From Kriegella sp963975415 (GTDB taxonomy: Bacteria > Bacteroidota > Bacteroidia > Flavobacteriales > Flavobacteriaceae): 64,000 nt of DNA. A program made the position numbers and the translations under genes. Every line of letters starts with the position of its first letter. Within the stretch, counting starts at the first letter, position 1. Shown piece after piece: positions 11,101 to 20,353 of this stretch. The stretch spans positions 62,001 through 126,000 of the forward strand of contig NZ_CAXBGN010000015.1 in the NCBI RefSeq assembly GCF_963975415.1, written 5' to 3'. The notes under the pieces are model-generated. The model searched no databases. It was given only the letters and a program-made list of their open reading frames with translations, and was not told the DNA's origin.

Positions 11101-11566
11101 GTTCAATTTGGGGTTAGATTATAAAGCCTTTGATTTTAATATTGTATTCACCGGAGCGCAAAACTATGAGGTTTTTACAGAAATAGAGCATACTACTATG
11201 AATGTAGACGGGGTTTTCAATGTAGAAACGAAAGCTGCGGATAGGTTTAGGTATACCACCATGTCTGGCGATGGCCCTACTTCCAACTTTTGGAAATGGG
11301 AACGTGAAGGGAATAGTTATTATATTTCTGATGCAAGCCATCTATGGTTGAGAAGTTTATCCATAGGATATACAGTTCCGCTAAATGAAAACTTCTTTCT
11401 TGACGGAGCCAGATTTTATGTTAATGGAGATAACCTTCACCTCTTTTCGGGTTATGAATATGGCAATCCTCAACCCAATGATCGTAGTGGGTTAAGGCCT
11501 GGTGTTGATGAAACGCCTTATCCTCTAGCGCGAACGGTTTCTCTTGGGGCAACATTGAAATTTTAA
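8165..11566 (+). CDS. SusC/RagA-family TonB-linked outer membrane transporter
   Basis: 1133-aa outer-membrane transporter. In order: signal sequence (about 1-43), an STN signalling domain (about 45-118) as found in transporters that talk to FecR, a carboxypeptidase-regulatory-like domain (about 140-215), a TonB box-like segment and plug (DEVVVVGYGTKRKKDIISAV, from about 220, then LWVVDGFPLE and GSNGVILVTTRKG), and a long beta-barrel ending in ARTVSLGATLKF with the terminal Phe of outer-membrane proteins. It takes up oligomers together with the SusD lipoprotein encoded 18 bases downstream. The STN domain and the upstream FecR indicate trans-envelope induction. Substrate cannot be read from the sequence. 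Confidence 0.96.
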   Translation: MKMTNIKKVFEKITSHLNLKMKMTVFFLITSFFQINASEGYAQITKISLNLEEVTLKEAFEEIEGKTDFRFFYKNQDLELNRKVTLKMKKKPIDIILAKLFQNGGVTFEVYDKYIVLKKVVSDIKSNDVGPVIQSKLIQSSISGMIVDEDGAPLPGASIVEKGTVNGTQSDFDGNFTLEVDNDAVLLISFIGFMSKEVSVAGQQNITITLAENTDALDEVVVVGYGTKRKKDIISAVSVVDIEEVKDVPAADVSRMLLGQAAGVNVASSSGRPGQNLDISIRGLGSLGAGNDPLWVVDGFPLESSDGLNPNEIESISILKDAASTAIYGARGSNGVILVTTRKGKVGKTAVTLDVTTGFQNVPDSRRLDMMNAVEFGEFQKSSWIDRYIAANGSEPAESEIPIGIRNPENNTISTDWMDEILANAPLFKKYDLSIASGNEKTTSLITLGYMNQDGVVIKTNFERFNVRAKVDNKITDKITIGLNLSGSKTNERIIGAGTRHTPVGLALWVDPREPVYNEDGSFNAYLGDKDTPGDLIFNSANPVQILHEQKTTLNTSRLLANSYAEFKFLKDFTFKSTLNASLVNSRYNQFTPSTLSGFSWNQPAPNDADLSEEYIETFNWSADQLLSYAKVLNDVHSITALLGYTSQESTMRSINGDGTKFPDDDIRFLQQAESLSAESEESSWSLLAYFTQLNYAYKNKYLVSATYRREGSSRFGSNNRWGNFPAVSAGWRISEEALLQDVSWLNDLKLRASFGATGNNDIGNYPSLSTLGTNNYITGGSFQAGKILNSLSNPNLGWEKSEQFDYGIDLTMFNNRFSFVAEYYKKTTTDMLLPVNIPVITGFETTFTNIGKVENTGVELGLNYKTNITEDLKFRSNFNISFNKNKVLEIDGDNDEIRTGGIYGAHHVSQVGRPIAMLHGFRQLGVFQSQAEIDASPIQDGAVPGSFKFWDANGDGEITYDFQDYVEIGNPHPEFVYSFNLGLDYKAFDFNIVFTGAQNYEVFTEIEHTTMNVDGVFNVETKAADRFRYTTMSGDGPTSNFWKWEREGNSYYISDASHLWLRSLSIGYTVPLNENFFLDGARFYVNGDNLHLFSGYEYGNPQPNDRSGLRPGVDETPYPLARTVSLGATLKF

Positions 11567-11584
11567 TATTTAAAAAACTAAGGA

Positions 11585-13099
11585 ATGAAAAATTTAATCA
11601 AGATAGTTATAAGTTTATCGATGGTTTTTTCCATGTTTTCGTGTAGCGATGATTTTTTAGATAAACCTAACCCTAATCAATTGGGGGAAGGAAGTTTTTA
11701 TGCTACCGAAGTGCAAGTGCATCAGGCAGTGATGGGTGTTTATGGACAACTGCAGGGTATCACAGGTAACCAGTGGCTTTACAGTGAGATGATCACTGAC
11801 AATACCACCGTTCATTTTGATGAAGGGAATAGGGGAAATGCACCCAATATAGAGTCTTTTGAATACTGGCAATACAATTCAGGTACAGGCCGAATGTATG
11901 ACCTTTATAGGAACACCTATAATGCCATGGGAAATATTAATCTGACCTTGTCGAAACTCGAGGGAGCGGACATAGATGCCGATGCAAAAGCCCAGTTTGA
12001 TGGAGAATTGCGATTTTTTAGAGCATATTATTATTTTCTATTAACGCAGTATTTCGGTGATGTGGTGCTGATGACCGAACCTTTAACCGATCCTTCAGCG
12101 GCATTTGAGTTAGAGCGTTCTCCAATTTCGGCAGTGTATGCTCAAATTGAAAGTGATCTCGCCATAGCGATAGCGTCCTTACCCCATCCCGATGCCGTCA
12201 CTGCTTCGGATGCAGGACGGTTGACTAAAGGGGCGGCACTTACTCTTTCAGGTAAATTATGGTTGACAAGAAAAGATTTTGGGGCAGCCAAGGCGGCACT
12301 TGATCAAGTTGCAGCTTTGGGTTACAGTATATTGGATGATTATGCCGATGTTTTTGACCCCACTAACAAAAACCATGATGAATCTATTTTTGAAGTACAA
12401 TTTCAAGGAGGAAATGACCTTGGCGAACAGAGTGGATTCATCTATGAATTTTATCCAAAGTTCACCAATGGTGAGGTTACTGGTTTTGATGGCATAAGCG
12501 GAGGGGGATGGAATATTCCTACTTTGGATATCATTGGGGCTTATGAAGATGGTGATCTGCGCAAGGCCATATCGATAAGTGAAGGGTACATCGATAAAAA
12601 TACCGGTGAGTTCGTTGCAATTCCTTTTGTTGAAAAGTACCATTATGAACATGCCATTCAGGGCCGCCCTGATAGTAACTGGCCAATATACAGATATGCC
12701 GATGTGTTATTGATGCTTGCCGAGGCGATTAATGAGCAGTCAGGACCAAACACCGAGGCTTATGGTTATCTTAATCAAGTTAGGCAGAGAGCAGGCCTAG
12801 ACCCTCTTGCAGGCCTTTCCCAAGATGAATTCAGAACCGCCTTACTTCATGAAAGAAGGATCGAATTGGCCTTTGAAAATCACCGTTGGTTTGACTTGAG
12901 AAGAACCTTGAGTACTACGGAGCTTGTCGCACTTTTAAATGCCCACGGAGCGTTGGAAAAAGCTAACCAAACGACGCCACGAGGGTCGGTAGGCTTTTCG
13001 GCGGGGGATTATATTTTTGATACACATGAAATTTTGTTTCCCATACCGAATAGGGAGCGGGTGGTAAATCCAGAATTAAGTCAAAATGAAGGATATTAG
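11585..13099 (+). CDS. SusD/RagB-family surface lipoprotein
   Basis: 504-aa substrate-binding lipoprotein that caps the SusC pore. It has a lipoprotein signal with Cys20 (MVFSMFSC-SDDFLDKPNP), the N-terminal TPR-like SusD region (ELRFFRAYYYFLLTQYFGDVVL) and the C-terminal signature PIYRYADVLLMLAEAINE followed by LLHERRIELAFENHRWFDLRR and the final LFPIPNRE. Cotranscribed with SusC. The pair defines the locus as a nutrient-uptake locus, although no polysaccharide-degrading enzyme of a known glycoside hydrolase family follows. Confidence 0.95.
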   Translation: MKNLIKIVISLSMVFSMFSCSDDFLDKPNPNQLGEGSFYATEVQVHQAVMGVYGQLQGITGNQWLYSEMITDNTTVHFDEGNRGNAPNIESFEYWQYNSGTGRMYDLYRNTYNAMGNINLTLSKLEGADIDADAKAQFDGELRFFRAYYYFLLTQYFGDVVLMTEPLTDPSAAFELERSPISAVYAQIESDLAIAIASLPHPDAVTASDAGRLTKGAALTLSGKLWLTRKDFGAAKAALDQVAALGYSILDDYADVFDPTNKNHDESIFEVQFQGGNDLGEQSGFIYEFYPKFTNGEVTGFDGISGGGWNIPTLDIIGAYEDGDLRKAISISEGYIDKNTGEFVAIPFVEKYHYEHAIQGRPDSNWPIYRYADVLLMLAEAINEQSGPNTEAYGYLNQVRQRAGLDPLAGLSQDEFRTALLHERRIELAFENHRWFDLRRTLSTTELVALLNAHGALEKANQTTPRGSVGFSAGDYIFDTHEILFPIPNRERVVNPELSQNEGY

Positions 13100-13235
13100 C
13101 ACTTGAGCCAAAAATAGTATCCTTGAAAATTAGTAATTTGCAAATGACGCATAAAATACTTGGTTTTTTAGGGATGGTAAGGCGATTTATAAATGAATAG
13201 GAGAGCGTGTATGTTTAAGTCAAATATTTCGGCAC

Positions 13236-16073
13236 ATGGATGATTTTAATTGGATATTTCAGCTTTTAGGGCGTTTTCATCCCCTTGTGGTACATTTTCC
13301 CATAGGGCTGTTGGTGGTTGCCTTGTTCTTCGAGCTGCTTACTATTGGAGGAAAGCGACCGGCACTGCGTGAAGGCATTCATTGGATGGTCTATGTGGGT
13401 GCCGCATCTGGCGTGCTTGCCGCATTGTTGGGTTGGTTGCTTCGTACCCATGACGATTATAGTGGTGATTTAGTGGCCAATCATCAAAATGTAGGTATTG
13501 CCACGGCCGTATTCAGTGTTGTCACAGCATTATTGTTACGAAATACGATTAATGGAAGATTGAGTGATTACCGTATCTATCGTTCCGGGCTTATAGTTAC
13601 AGTTGTATTGCTGGCTATAGCAGGCCATTTAGGGGCGAACCTAACCCATGGTGAAGACTACCTGACCAGTGTATTGCCTGGTAATACAGATGCTTATGAT
13701 AATAGTAAGTCCGTAGCCCTGCTTGCTGAATTAAAACAATCAGATTCGTTATCCGAAATTCAGCAAGATAAGCTTAACTTGGAGGTAAGGGCTATTTTTG
13801 CACACAATTGTTATCAATGCCATGGTGAAAACAAGCAAAAAGGAGAATTGGTATTGGAGCATAAAGAGGGTGTCTTTAAGGGCGGTGAATCCGGTCTGGC
13901 TATTGTTCCCGGAAAACCTTCGGAAAGCGAACTGTATAGAAGGGTTACACTCTCCCCAAACGATGATGAGGTAATGCCCAAAAAGGGAAAGGTGCTAAAG
14001 GACAATGAAATAGCACTTATCAAACTGTGGATTCAAAACGGGGCACATTGGTCCGATAAAGCACTTAAGGTATTTCCTGAAGCACCCTTGGCCCTTGTAA
14101 AACCTGAATTGCCAAAAGTTGACGGGCAAAGCCATCCCGTAGATCAATTGATTGGTTCCTATTTTGAAAAAAATAGTGTTGATTGGTCTGAAACCATTGA
14201 TGATAGAACTTTTATCAGAAGGGTCTATATGGATGTAATCGGCCTGCTTCCCGAACCAGAGGCCATTTCTGAATTTGCCAACGATTCAAATCCTGAGAAA
14301 AGAAGTGTGCTCATAGATACACTTTTGGCTGACACCCACAACTATACCCAGAACTGGTTGAGCTTTTGGAACGACCTTTTGCGCAATGATTACAGTGGTA
14401 CCGGATTTATTACAGGGGGAAGAAAACAGATTACCGATTGGTTGTATACTTCTTTGGAAGAAAATAAACCCTACGACCAAATGGTCAAAGAATTGGTCGA
14501 TCCCACCGATGTTTCAGAAGGTTTTATCAAAGGCATCCAGTGGCGAGGTGTTGTCAATGCCAGTCAGCGTACCGAGATGCAAGCGGCCCAGAATATCGGA
14601 CAATCGCTGCTCGGGGTAAATGTAAAATGTGCCTCGTGTCACAATAGCTTTGTGAGTAATCTTACATTAGGGGAAACATATGGTTTTGCTTCCATTTTTG
14701 CTGATTCTGTATTGGAGCTGAACCGTTGCGATAAACCATTGGGTAAAATGGCAAAGGTGAATTTTTTATATCCCGAACTGGGAGATGTGGAGGCCGAGAG
14801 CGTCAAAGAACGGTTGGAAAAGCTTTCTGAAGTAATAATCAAACCTGAAAATGGTAGATTATATCGAACCATTACCAATCGTTTCTGGAAACGGTTAATG
14901 GGTCGAGGCATCGTTGAGCCGGCCGATGAAATGGACAATACCCCATGGGACACTGATTTGTTGGATTGGTTGGCTTCCGATTTTATAGCATCGGGTTATA
15001 ATCTGAAACATTTGATGAAACGAATTATGACATCAAAAGCATATCAGTTGCCTACTGCGCACTACGAAAAACTTGAAGATATCAAGTCCGATTATGTTTT
15101 TACAGGGCCTGTTCTTCGACGGATGAGTGCCGAGCAATTTTCAGATGCCGTAAGTCAGGTAATCAAACCGATGTATGCGGCCGTTGCTTTTAACCCTAAA
15201 GGAGGTGAATTACCTTCTTCAAGAATATGGCACCGTGAAATAAAGTTTGACCGTGATGTATTGCCCGAACCAGGGAAGCGATATTTTCGAAAAACGATTG
15301 TGCTTCCCAATAAAGAAATAAGAAATGCAAAAGTATTGGTTTCGGTTGATCATTCACATACACTTTACATCAACGATAAAAAGGCGTCCGAAGGTTCTGA
15401 TTGGACAAAGGTGTATCGGTCTGATGTTACTTCTCTATTGTTAAAAGGAAAGAATACGATAGCGATAGAAGGCATCAATGAAGGCACTATTGCCAATCCG
15501 GCCGGGATATTGTTTTCCATGAAGATAACGTATGCCGATAGTAGTGATGTGATTATTAACTCTGATAAAAGTTGGAAGAGTACGGCAGAAGAACCCAATA
15601 AGTCATGGACAAATGTGGCCTTTGATGATAGTGAATGGGCGGAAGTACGTAATTTCGGAACTGCCAATTGGGGTGAACTTATCGATTTTTCATTTGAAGA
15701 ACATGATGGTGAGTTTGCCCGTGCCAGTTTAGTCAAACAGCACCCGTTCATGAAAGCATTGGGCCGGCCAAGTAGGGAGAACGTTGCAACTTCCAGAGAT
15801 GACCAAGCCACTCTTTTACAGGCATTGGAACTGACCAATGGCGAGTTTTTTAATAAGGTCTTGGAAGAAGGGGCCGGGCAGTGGTTAAAAAGATATGGTA
15901 ACAACAGTGAAAAAATTGTTGATGAACTCTATCAAAAATCGTTGGGTCGACAACCCACCGGTGAAGAGAAGGAGATAATGCTGGCCGTTTTGGGCAATCA
16001 ACCACAACAGGAAGCATTACAAGATATATTCTGGTCTACATTGATTTTACCAGAATTCCAATTTATAAACTAG
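13236..16073 (+). CDS. Membrane-anchored PSD1/DUF1549-DUF1553 cytochrome-type protein
   Basis: 945-aa protein. An N-terminal DUF2231-like membrane domain (HPLVVHFPIGLLVVALFFELL and further hydrophobic segments to about 145) precedes a planctomycete-type cytochrome c domain with haem motif CYQCH at 192-196. A DUF1549 region follows (FIRRVYMDVIGLLPEPEAISEF) containing a second CxxCH (CASCH, 465-469), then a DUF1553 region (ITNRFWKRLMGRGIVEPADEMD). Between about 685 and 815 is an inserted beta-rich segment (TLYINDKKASEG, WKSTAEEPNKSWTNVAFDDSEWAEV) resembling the ligand-binding jelly-roll modules of sugar-active enzymes. Its stop overlaps the start region of the DUF1501 gene. Family function is not established; exported electron transfer acting on a substrate delivered by SusCD is inference. 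Confidence 0.88.
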   Translation: MDDFNWIFQLLGRFHPLVVHFPIGLLVVALFFELLTIGGKRPALREGIHWMVYVGAASGVLAALLGWLLRTHDDYSGDLVANHQNVGIATAVFSVVTALLLRNTINGRLSDYRIYRSGLIVTVVLLAIAGHLGANLTHGEDYLTSVLPGNTDAYDNSKSVALLAELKQSDSLSEIQQDKLNLEVRAIFAHNCYQCHGENKQKGELVLEHKEGVFKGGESGLAIVPGKPSESELYRRVTLSPNDDEVMPKKGKVLKDNEIALIKLWIQNGAHWSDKALKVFPEAPLALVKPELPKVDGQSHPVDQLIGSYFEKNSVDWSETIDDRTFIRRVYMDVIGLLPEPEAISEFANDSNPEKRSVLIDTLLADTHNYTQNWLSFWNDLLRNDYSGTGFITGGRKQITDWLYTSLEENKPYDQMVKELVDPTDVSEGFIKGIQWRGVVNASQRTEMQAAQNIGQSLLGVNVKCASCHNSFVSNLTLGETYGFASIFADSVLELNRCDKPLGKMAKVNFLYPELGDVEAESVKERLEKLSEVIIKPENGRLYRTITNRFWKRLMGRGIVEPADEMDNTPWDTDLLDWLASDFIASGYNLKHLMKRIMTSKAYQLPTAHYEKLEDIKSDYVFTGPVLRRMSAEQFSDAVSQVIKPMYAAVAFNPKGGELPSSRIWHREIKFDRDVLPEPGKRYFRKTIVLPNKEIRNAKVLVSVDHSHTLYINDKKASEGSDWTKVYRSDVTSLLLKGKNTIAIEGINEGTIANPAGILFSMKITYADSSDVIINSDKSWKSTAEEPNKSWTNVAFDDSEWAEVRNFGTANWGELIDFSFEEHDGEFARASLVKQHPFMKALGRPSRENVATSRDDQATLLQALELTNGEFFNKVLEEGAGQWLKRYGNNSEKIVDELYQKSLGRQPTGEEKEIMLAVLGNQPQQEALQDIFWSTLILPEFQFIN

Positions 16074-16075
16074 TG

Positions 16076-17560
16076 ATGGCGATGGATGAACAAAACACAC
16101 GTAGAGATTTTATAAAGAAAATGACAGCGGCAAGTTTGGCAGCTTCGGCGACCACTATTCCGTTGGCAAGCTTTCTAAGTTCATGCACGAATACGGTTCC
16201 AAAAATCCCCTCGACGGCCGATACCGTTATTTTATTGTGGATGGCCGGAGGCATGGCCCACACCGAAACTTTTGACCCCAAAGCATATGTTCCATATGAG
16301 AAGGGTGTAGAAAGCAAAAGGGTGCTAAGTACCTTTCCTAAAGTGCCTACCGCTGTCGATGGGCTAGATTTTTCGAAAGGCTTAGAATCGATAGGAGGTG
16401 TAATGGATAAAGGCGCCATTATCCGTTCGTACAAATCGGCAGATTTGGGACATATCTTACATACAAGGCACCAATACCATTGGCATACCTGTTACGAGCC
16501 CCCCCAATCGGTTCAGGCGCCCCATATCGGAGCGTGGATTGCGAAAGAACTAGGGCCGGCCAATCCGGTGATACCCCCATTTATCGCCATGGGACAACGA
16601 TTTACTGTGGGCGAGGCGGAAGAGTTGAAAGCATTTCACTCAGCAGGGTTCTTAGGTAGTGAATACGGACCGTTTTTGATTCCTGACCCATCGGGCGGAC
16701 TTGAAAGTGTGCGCCCCCCGCAAGGAATGTCTATCAAAAGATTCGAGGCCCGTTACAAATTGTATAAAGAATTGGCCAATAAAAGTAAGGTCATGGAAAG
16801 TGGTAGCGATTATCAAAAGGAATCGCTAATGCGTTCTATGGAACAATCATATCGTTTGTTGAATTCACCAGAGGCAAAGGTCTTTGATTTGTCAGAGGAA
16901 CCGAAAGAAGTCTATGACACCTATAACACAGGGCGGTTTGGTTTGGGGTGCCTTTTGGCCAAGAGGTTGGCTATGAACGGTGGAAGGTTTATTAGTGTTT
17001 CAACGGAATATGAGCCGTTTTTGGGTTGGGATACCCATGAGAACGGACATACCCGACTTGTAAAGATGAAAGAACTTATTGATCGGCCCATAGCGCAATT
17101 GGTAAAAGATTTAGAAGAGAGCGGCCATTTAGACCGAACATTGATTATATTGGCAAGTGAGTTCAGTCGTGATGCTATTATGGAGGGGCGACCTGGCGAA
17201 CAGGTCCAGGATCAAGTACCTCAGCCCGATGTTATAGAAGATGAGAAATTTTACGGAATGCATCGGCACTTTACCGATGGCAGTTCGATACTGATGTGGG
17301 GTGGAGGTGTTGAAAAAGGGTTGGTATATGGTAAAACAGCAGATGAAAGACCTTGCTCCTCAATAGAAAATCCCGTTGTGATCGATCAAGTACATCAATC
17401 GATTTACCATGCGTTGGGAATGCATCCTGAAACACATTATACCATCGAGGGAAGACCATTTTATACTACTCCAGACGGGCATGGTAAACCTATTTTGGAT
17501 TTGTTCGGAAAACCCATGAAGAACACTAAAAATCAAGATAAAGAGGAACTGACCTCATAG
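16076..17560 (+). CDS. DUF1501 family protein, Tat-exported lipoprotein
   Basis: 494-aa member of the DUF1501 family, whose fold is related to the alkaline phosphatase/sulfatase superfamily. The N-terminus has a twin-arginine motif (TRRDFIKK, residues 8-15), a hydrophobic stretch and a lipobox ending at Cys37 (ASFLSSC), so it is probably folded in the cytoplasm, exported by Tat and lipidated. Visible motifs are VILLWMAGGMAHTETFDPK, FISVSTEYEPFLGWDTHENG and IILASEFSRDA. ATG at 16076 is preferred over the GTG at 16073; both overlap or abut the previous stop. Partner of the PSD1 protein upstream, a pairing well known from Planctomycetes. Confidence 0.9.
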   Translation: MAMDEQNTRRDFIKKMTAASLAASATTIPLASFLSSCTNTVPKIPSTADTVILLWMAGGMAHTETFDPKAYVPYEKGVESKRVLSTFPKVPTAVDGLDFSKGLESIGGVMDKGAIIRSYKSADLGHILHTRHQYHWHTCYEPPQSVQAPHIGAWIAKELGPANPVIPPFIAMGQRFTVGEAEELKAFHSAGFLGSEYGPFLIPDPSGGLESVRPPQGMSIKRFEARYKLYKELANKSKVMESGSDYQKESLMRSMEQSYRLLNSPEAKVFDLSEEPKEVYDTYNTGRFGLGCLLAKRLAMNGGRFISVSTEYEPFLGWDTHENGHTRLVKMKELIDRPIAQLVKDLEESGHLDRTLIILASEFSRDAIMEGRPGEQVQDQVPQPDVIEDEKFYGMHRHFTDGSSILMWGGGVEKGLVYGKTADERPCSSIENPVVIDQVHQSIYHALGMHPETHYTIEGRPFYTTPDGHGKPILDLFGKPMKNTKNQDKEELTS

Positions 17561-17584
17561 TGCTACACGAAACTAAAACATTTA

Positions 17585-20350
17585 ATGAGTAAATACATTT
17601 ACCTATTATTGGTCGCTTTTTTCTGGTCTTGCCAAAATTCAAAAGACAATGAAATAAGTTTTAACCGCGATGTCAGGCCTATTTTGAACAATAAATGCCT
17701 TAGATGTCATGGTGGTGTCAAGGCTAGCGGTGAATTTAGCTTGCTTTTTGAAGAAGATGCATTTGGCCCGACCCAATCGGGAGCATCCGCCATTGTTCGT
17801 GGTAATCATTCGAAGAGTGAATTATATAAGCGTATCGTTCACGAAGATCCAGAGTTGCGTATGCCTTTTGATGCGCCTCCACTTACACAAAAAGAAATCG
17901 ATGTGCTTGTCGAATGGATTGATCAAGGGGCAAAATGGGAAAAACACTGGGCCTATATTCCGCCAAAAAGAGACATCGAACCTCCAATGATAGATAGCCT
18001 GTCTTGGGCAAAAAACAAGATAGACCAATTTGTTTATGCTAAAATGCGGAAAAAGGAATTATCTCCCTCGCCCGAGGCCGACAAAGCAACATTGTTAAGA
18101 AGATTGTACCTTGACCTTATCGGTATGCCTCCGACCCATGAAGACGTTGAGAATTTTATGGGCAACAGTGCTACGGATGCTTATGAAAAAGAGGTAGATA
18201 AATTATTGGCTTCCCCGCATTTCGGTGAACGGTGGGCTACCATGTGGATGGATTTGGCCCGATATGCCGATTCTAAAGGGTACGAAAAGGATTCCAATCG
18301 TGAAATATGGAAATTCAGAGATTATGTAATCAACGCCTTTAATGAAGATATGCCGTTTGATCAGTTTTCGATCGAACAATTGGCCGGTGATCTTTTGCCA
18401 AACCCCACCGAACAACAATTGATTGCTACGGCTTTCCATAGAAACACCTTGGCAAATGATGAAGGAGGTACCGATAACGAAGAGTTTCGGGTGGCCGCTG
18501 TAGTCGAAAGGGTAGCGACGACCTACGAAGTTTGGCAAGGAACCACGATGTCATGTGTACAATGCCATAGTCATCCTTATGATCCTTTTCGCCATGAAGA
18601 GTTCTACCAGTCCATGGCATTTTTCAATAATGCTCGGGATAATGATTCCTATTTTGAAGAACCCAAACTTTTTACCTATTCCGATCAGAACAAAAAAGAA
18701 GTTGAATCGCTTCTTGCTTATATTGATGACGAGCTTTTGCCAGAAGATACGGCACCGAAAGCTTCCTATCTACATAGGGAAAAAGAAGCTGTTTTGACCC
18801 GGCTGGGTTATCGAGTACATGAGGCGGAATCATACTATGAATCAAGCCCTTTTATTGAATTGGATGAAAGTTTGAGTATGCTGTGGCAGGTACAAGACAG
18901 TTCTTGGGTCAAATACGATAAAATTGATCTTGAAAACATTACGGAAATTGGTTTTTTTGCATCGGCTACTATTGGATATGCGGGTGACATTTCAATCCAT
19001 CTTGATTCGTTAAAAGGGAAAAAGATAGGAGGGGTCAAGATCACTAAGACCAAAGAGTTAAAGAAAGGCGATGATAAGAGAAATAACACCCGTGAGTTTA
19101 AGGCGGCAATCGATGCCGTAGGAGGAACACATGACATTTATTTAAGATTCTTTAAAGGAGAACGGTATGATGGCCACCTCTTTTATTTAGATAAGATGAG
19201 GTTTTACGAAGATGAACCTCGAATGGACTCCTATAACCCTGCCTTCAAACAAAAGTTAAAGAAGCTTGCCGAAATCCCGACTACATCGACTCCTATAATA
19301 GAAGAATTACCAGAGGCCGAAGCGCGAAAGACCTATCTGTTCGATCGTGGTAGTTGGCTGAGTTTGGGGAATGAAGTTACACGTAGCATTCCCAATATAT
19401 ATGACATTCCTGAAGCGGAAGAACCAAAAGACCGTTTGGCATTTGCAAAATGGATGATGAGTGATAAAAACCCGCTGGCTGCGCGGGTAGCGGTCAATCG
19501 GTTTTGGGAACAGCTTTTCGGTTTCGGATTGGTCGAATCGATGGAGGAATTTGGTACCCAGGGCGAAAAACCCACCCACCCGGAACTATTGGATTGGATG
19601 GCGGTTCGGTTTGAAACGACCCACGATTGGCATGTAAAGCCCTTTCTTCGTGAATTGGTGCTTTCGGCAACCTATCGGCAATCGTCTGACGCCAATGTTG
19701 AAAAAATCGAAAAAGACGCGCGCAATCAATGGCTTTCACGAGGTTTCCGAACACGCTTGTCGGCTGAGCAAATACGGGACCAAGTTTTGACTGTTAGTGG
19801 GTTGTTGAATCCTTTGATTGGAGGGCCAAGTGTAAATAATAGTAGTGTTGATGGTGGGTGGACTGGCGTTCCCGATTGGGCCGTCAAGGGAGATTCTGCC
19901 AAATACCGGCGATCACTATACACTTTGTGGAAACGGGTAACGCCACCCAATGAAATGCTTACCTTTGATAGTCCAGACCGATCGGTTTGCACTTCGCGCC
20001 GAATTCGTACCAATACACCATTGCAAGCTTTAAATCTATTGAACGACGAAACGTTTTTCGAAGCGTCCAACGCATTGGCCAAACAGATGCTACAAGCCGA
20101 TATAGACCCGGAAAAACAATTAATGTTCGGTTATAATAAAGTAATGGGACGAACGATAAGTGATAAAAAACTTTTGCTGTTAAAGGAACTTTATCAAGAT
20201 GCCCTATCGCATTTTAAGGAAGAAAAAGCGGAAGGGAACTTCCCGGAAGCCGCATCGGAAAAATTTGGTGATGAAAAGAATAATCTGGCAGCCCTGGCAA
20301 TCGTTGCCAATACCTTGTTGAATTTAGATGAATTTATTGTAAAAGGGTGA
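17585..20350 (+). CDS. PSD1/DUF1549-DUF1553 cytochrome-type lipoprotein
   Basis: 921-aa second PSD1-type protein, without the membrane domain of the first. Lipoprotein signal with Cys16 (AFFWSC). Cytochrome-like domain with CLRCH at 38-42. DUF1549 (LLRRLYLDLIGMPPTHEDVENFM, HFGERWATMWMDLARYADSKGYEKD) includes CVQCHSHPYDPF with a second CxxCH at 324-328. A central beta-rich insert (about 425-555; IGYAGDISIHLDSLKG, GGTHDIYLRFFKG) resembles a carbohydrate-binding module of the CBM6 type. DUF1553 follows (VNRFWEQLFGFGLVESMEEFGTQG and LSAEQIRDQVL). It lies 24 bases after the first DUF1501 gene and 3 bases before the second, so the four genes form an operon of two pairs. Catalysis unknown. Confidence 0.9.
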   Translation: MSKYIYLLLVAFFWSCQNSKDNEISFNRDVRPILNNKCLRCHGGVKASGEFSLLFEEDAFGPTQSGASAIVRGNHSKSELYKRIVHEDPELRMPFDAPPLTQKEIDVLVEWIDQGAKWEKHWAYIPPKRDIEPPMIDSLSWAKNKIDQFVYAKMRKKELSPSPEADKATLLRRLYLDLIGMPPTHEDVENFMGNSATDAYEKEVDKLLASPHFGERWATMWMDLARYADSKGYEKDSNREIWKFRDYVINAFNEDMPFDQFSIEQLAGDLLPNPTEQQLIATAFHRNTLANDEGGTDNEEFRVAAVVERVATTYEVWQGTTMSCVQCHSHPYDPFRHEEFYQSMAFFNNARDNDSYFEEPKLFTYSDQNKKEVESLLAYIDDELLPEDTAPKASYLHREKEAVLTRLGYRVHEAESYYESSPFIELDESLSMLWQVQDSSWVKYDKIDLENITEIGFFASATIGYAGDISIHLDSLKGKKIGGVKITKTKELKKGDDKRNNTREFKAAIDAVGGTHDIYLRFFKGERYDGHLFYLDKMRFYEDEPRMDSYNPAFKQKLKKLAEIPTTSTPIIEELPEAEARKTYLFDRGSWLSLGNEVTRSIPNIYDIPEAEEPKDRLAFAKWMMSDKNPLAARVAVNRFWEQLFGFGLVESMEEFGTQGEKPTHPELLDWMAVRFETTHDWHVKPFLRELVLSATYRQSSDANVEKIEKDARNQWLSRGFRTRLSAEQIRDQVLTVSGLLNPLIGGPSVNNSSVDGGWTGVPDWAVKGDSAKYRRSLYTLWKRVTPPNEMLTFDSPDRSVCTSRRIRTNTPLQALNLLNDETFFEASNALAKQMLQADIDPEKQLMFGYNKVMGRTISDKKLLLLKELYQDALSHFKEEKAEGNFPEAASEKFGDEKNNLAALAIVANTLLNLDEFIVKG

Positions 20351-20353
20351 CCT

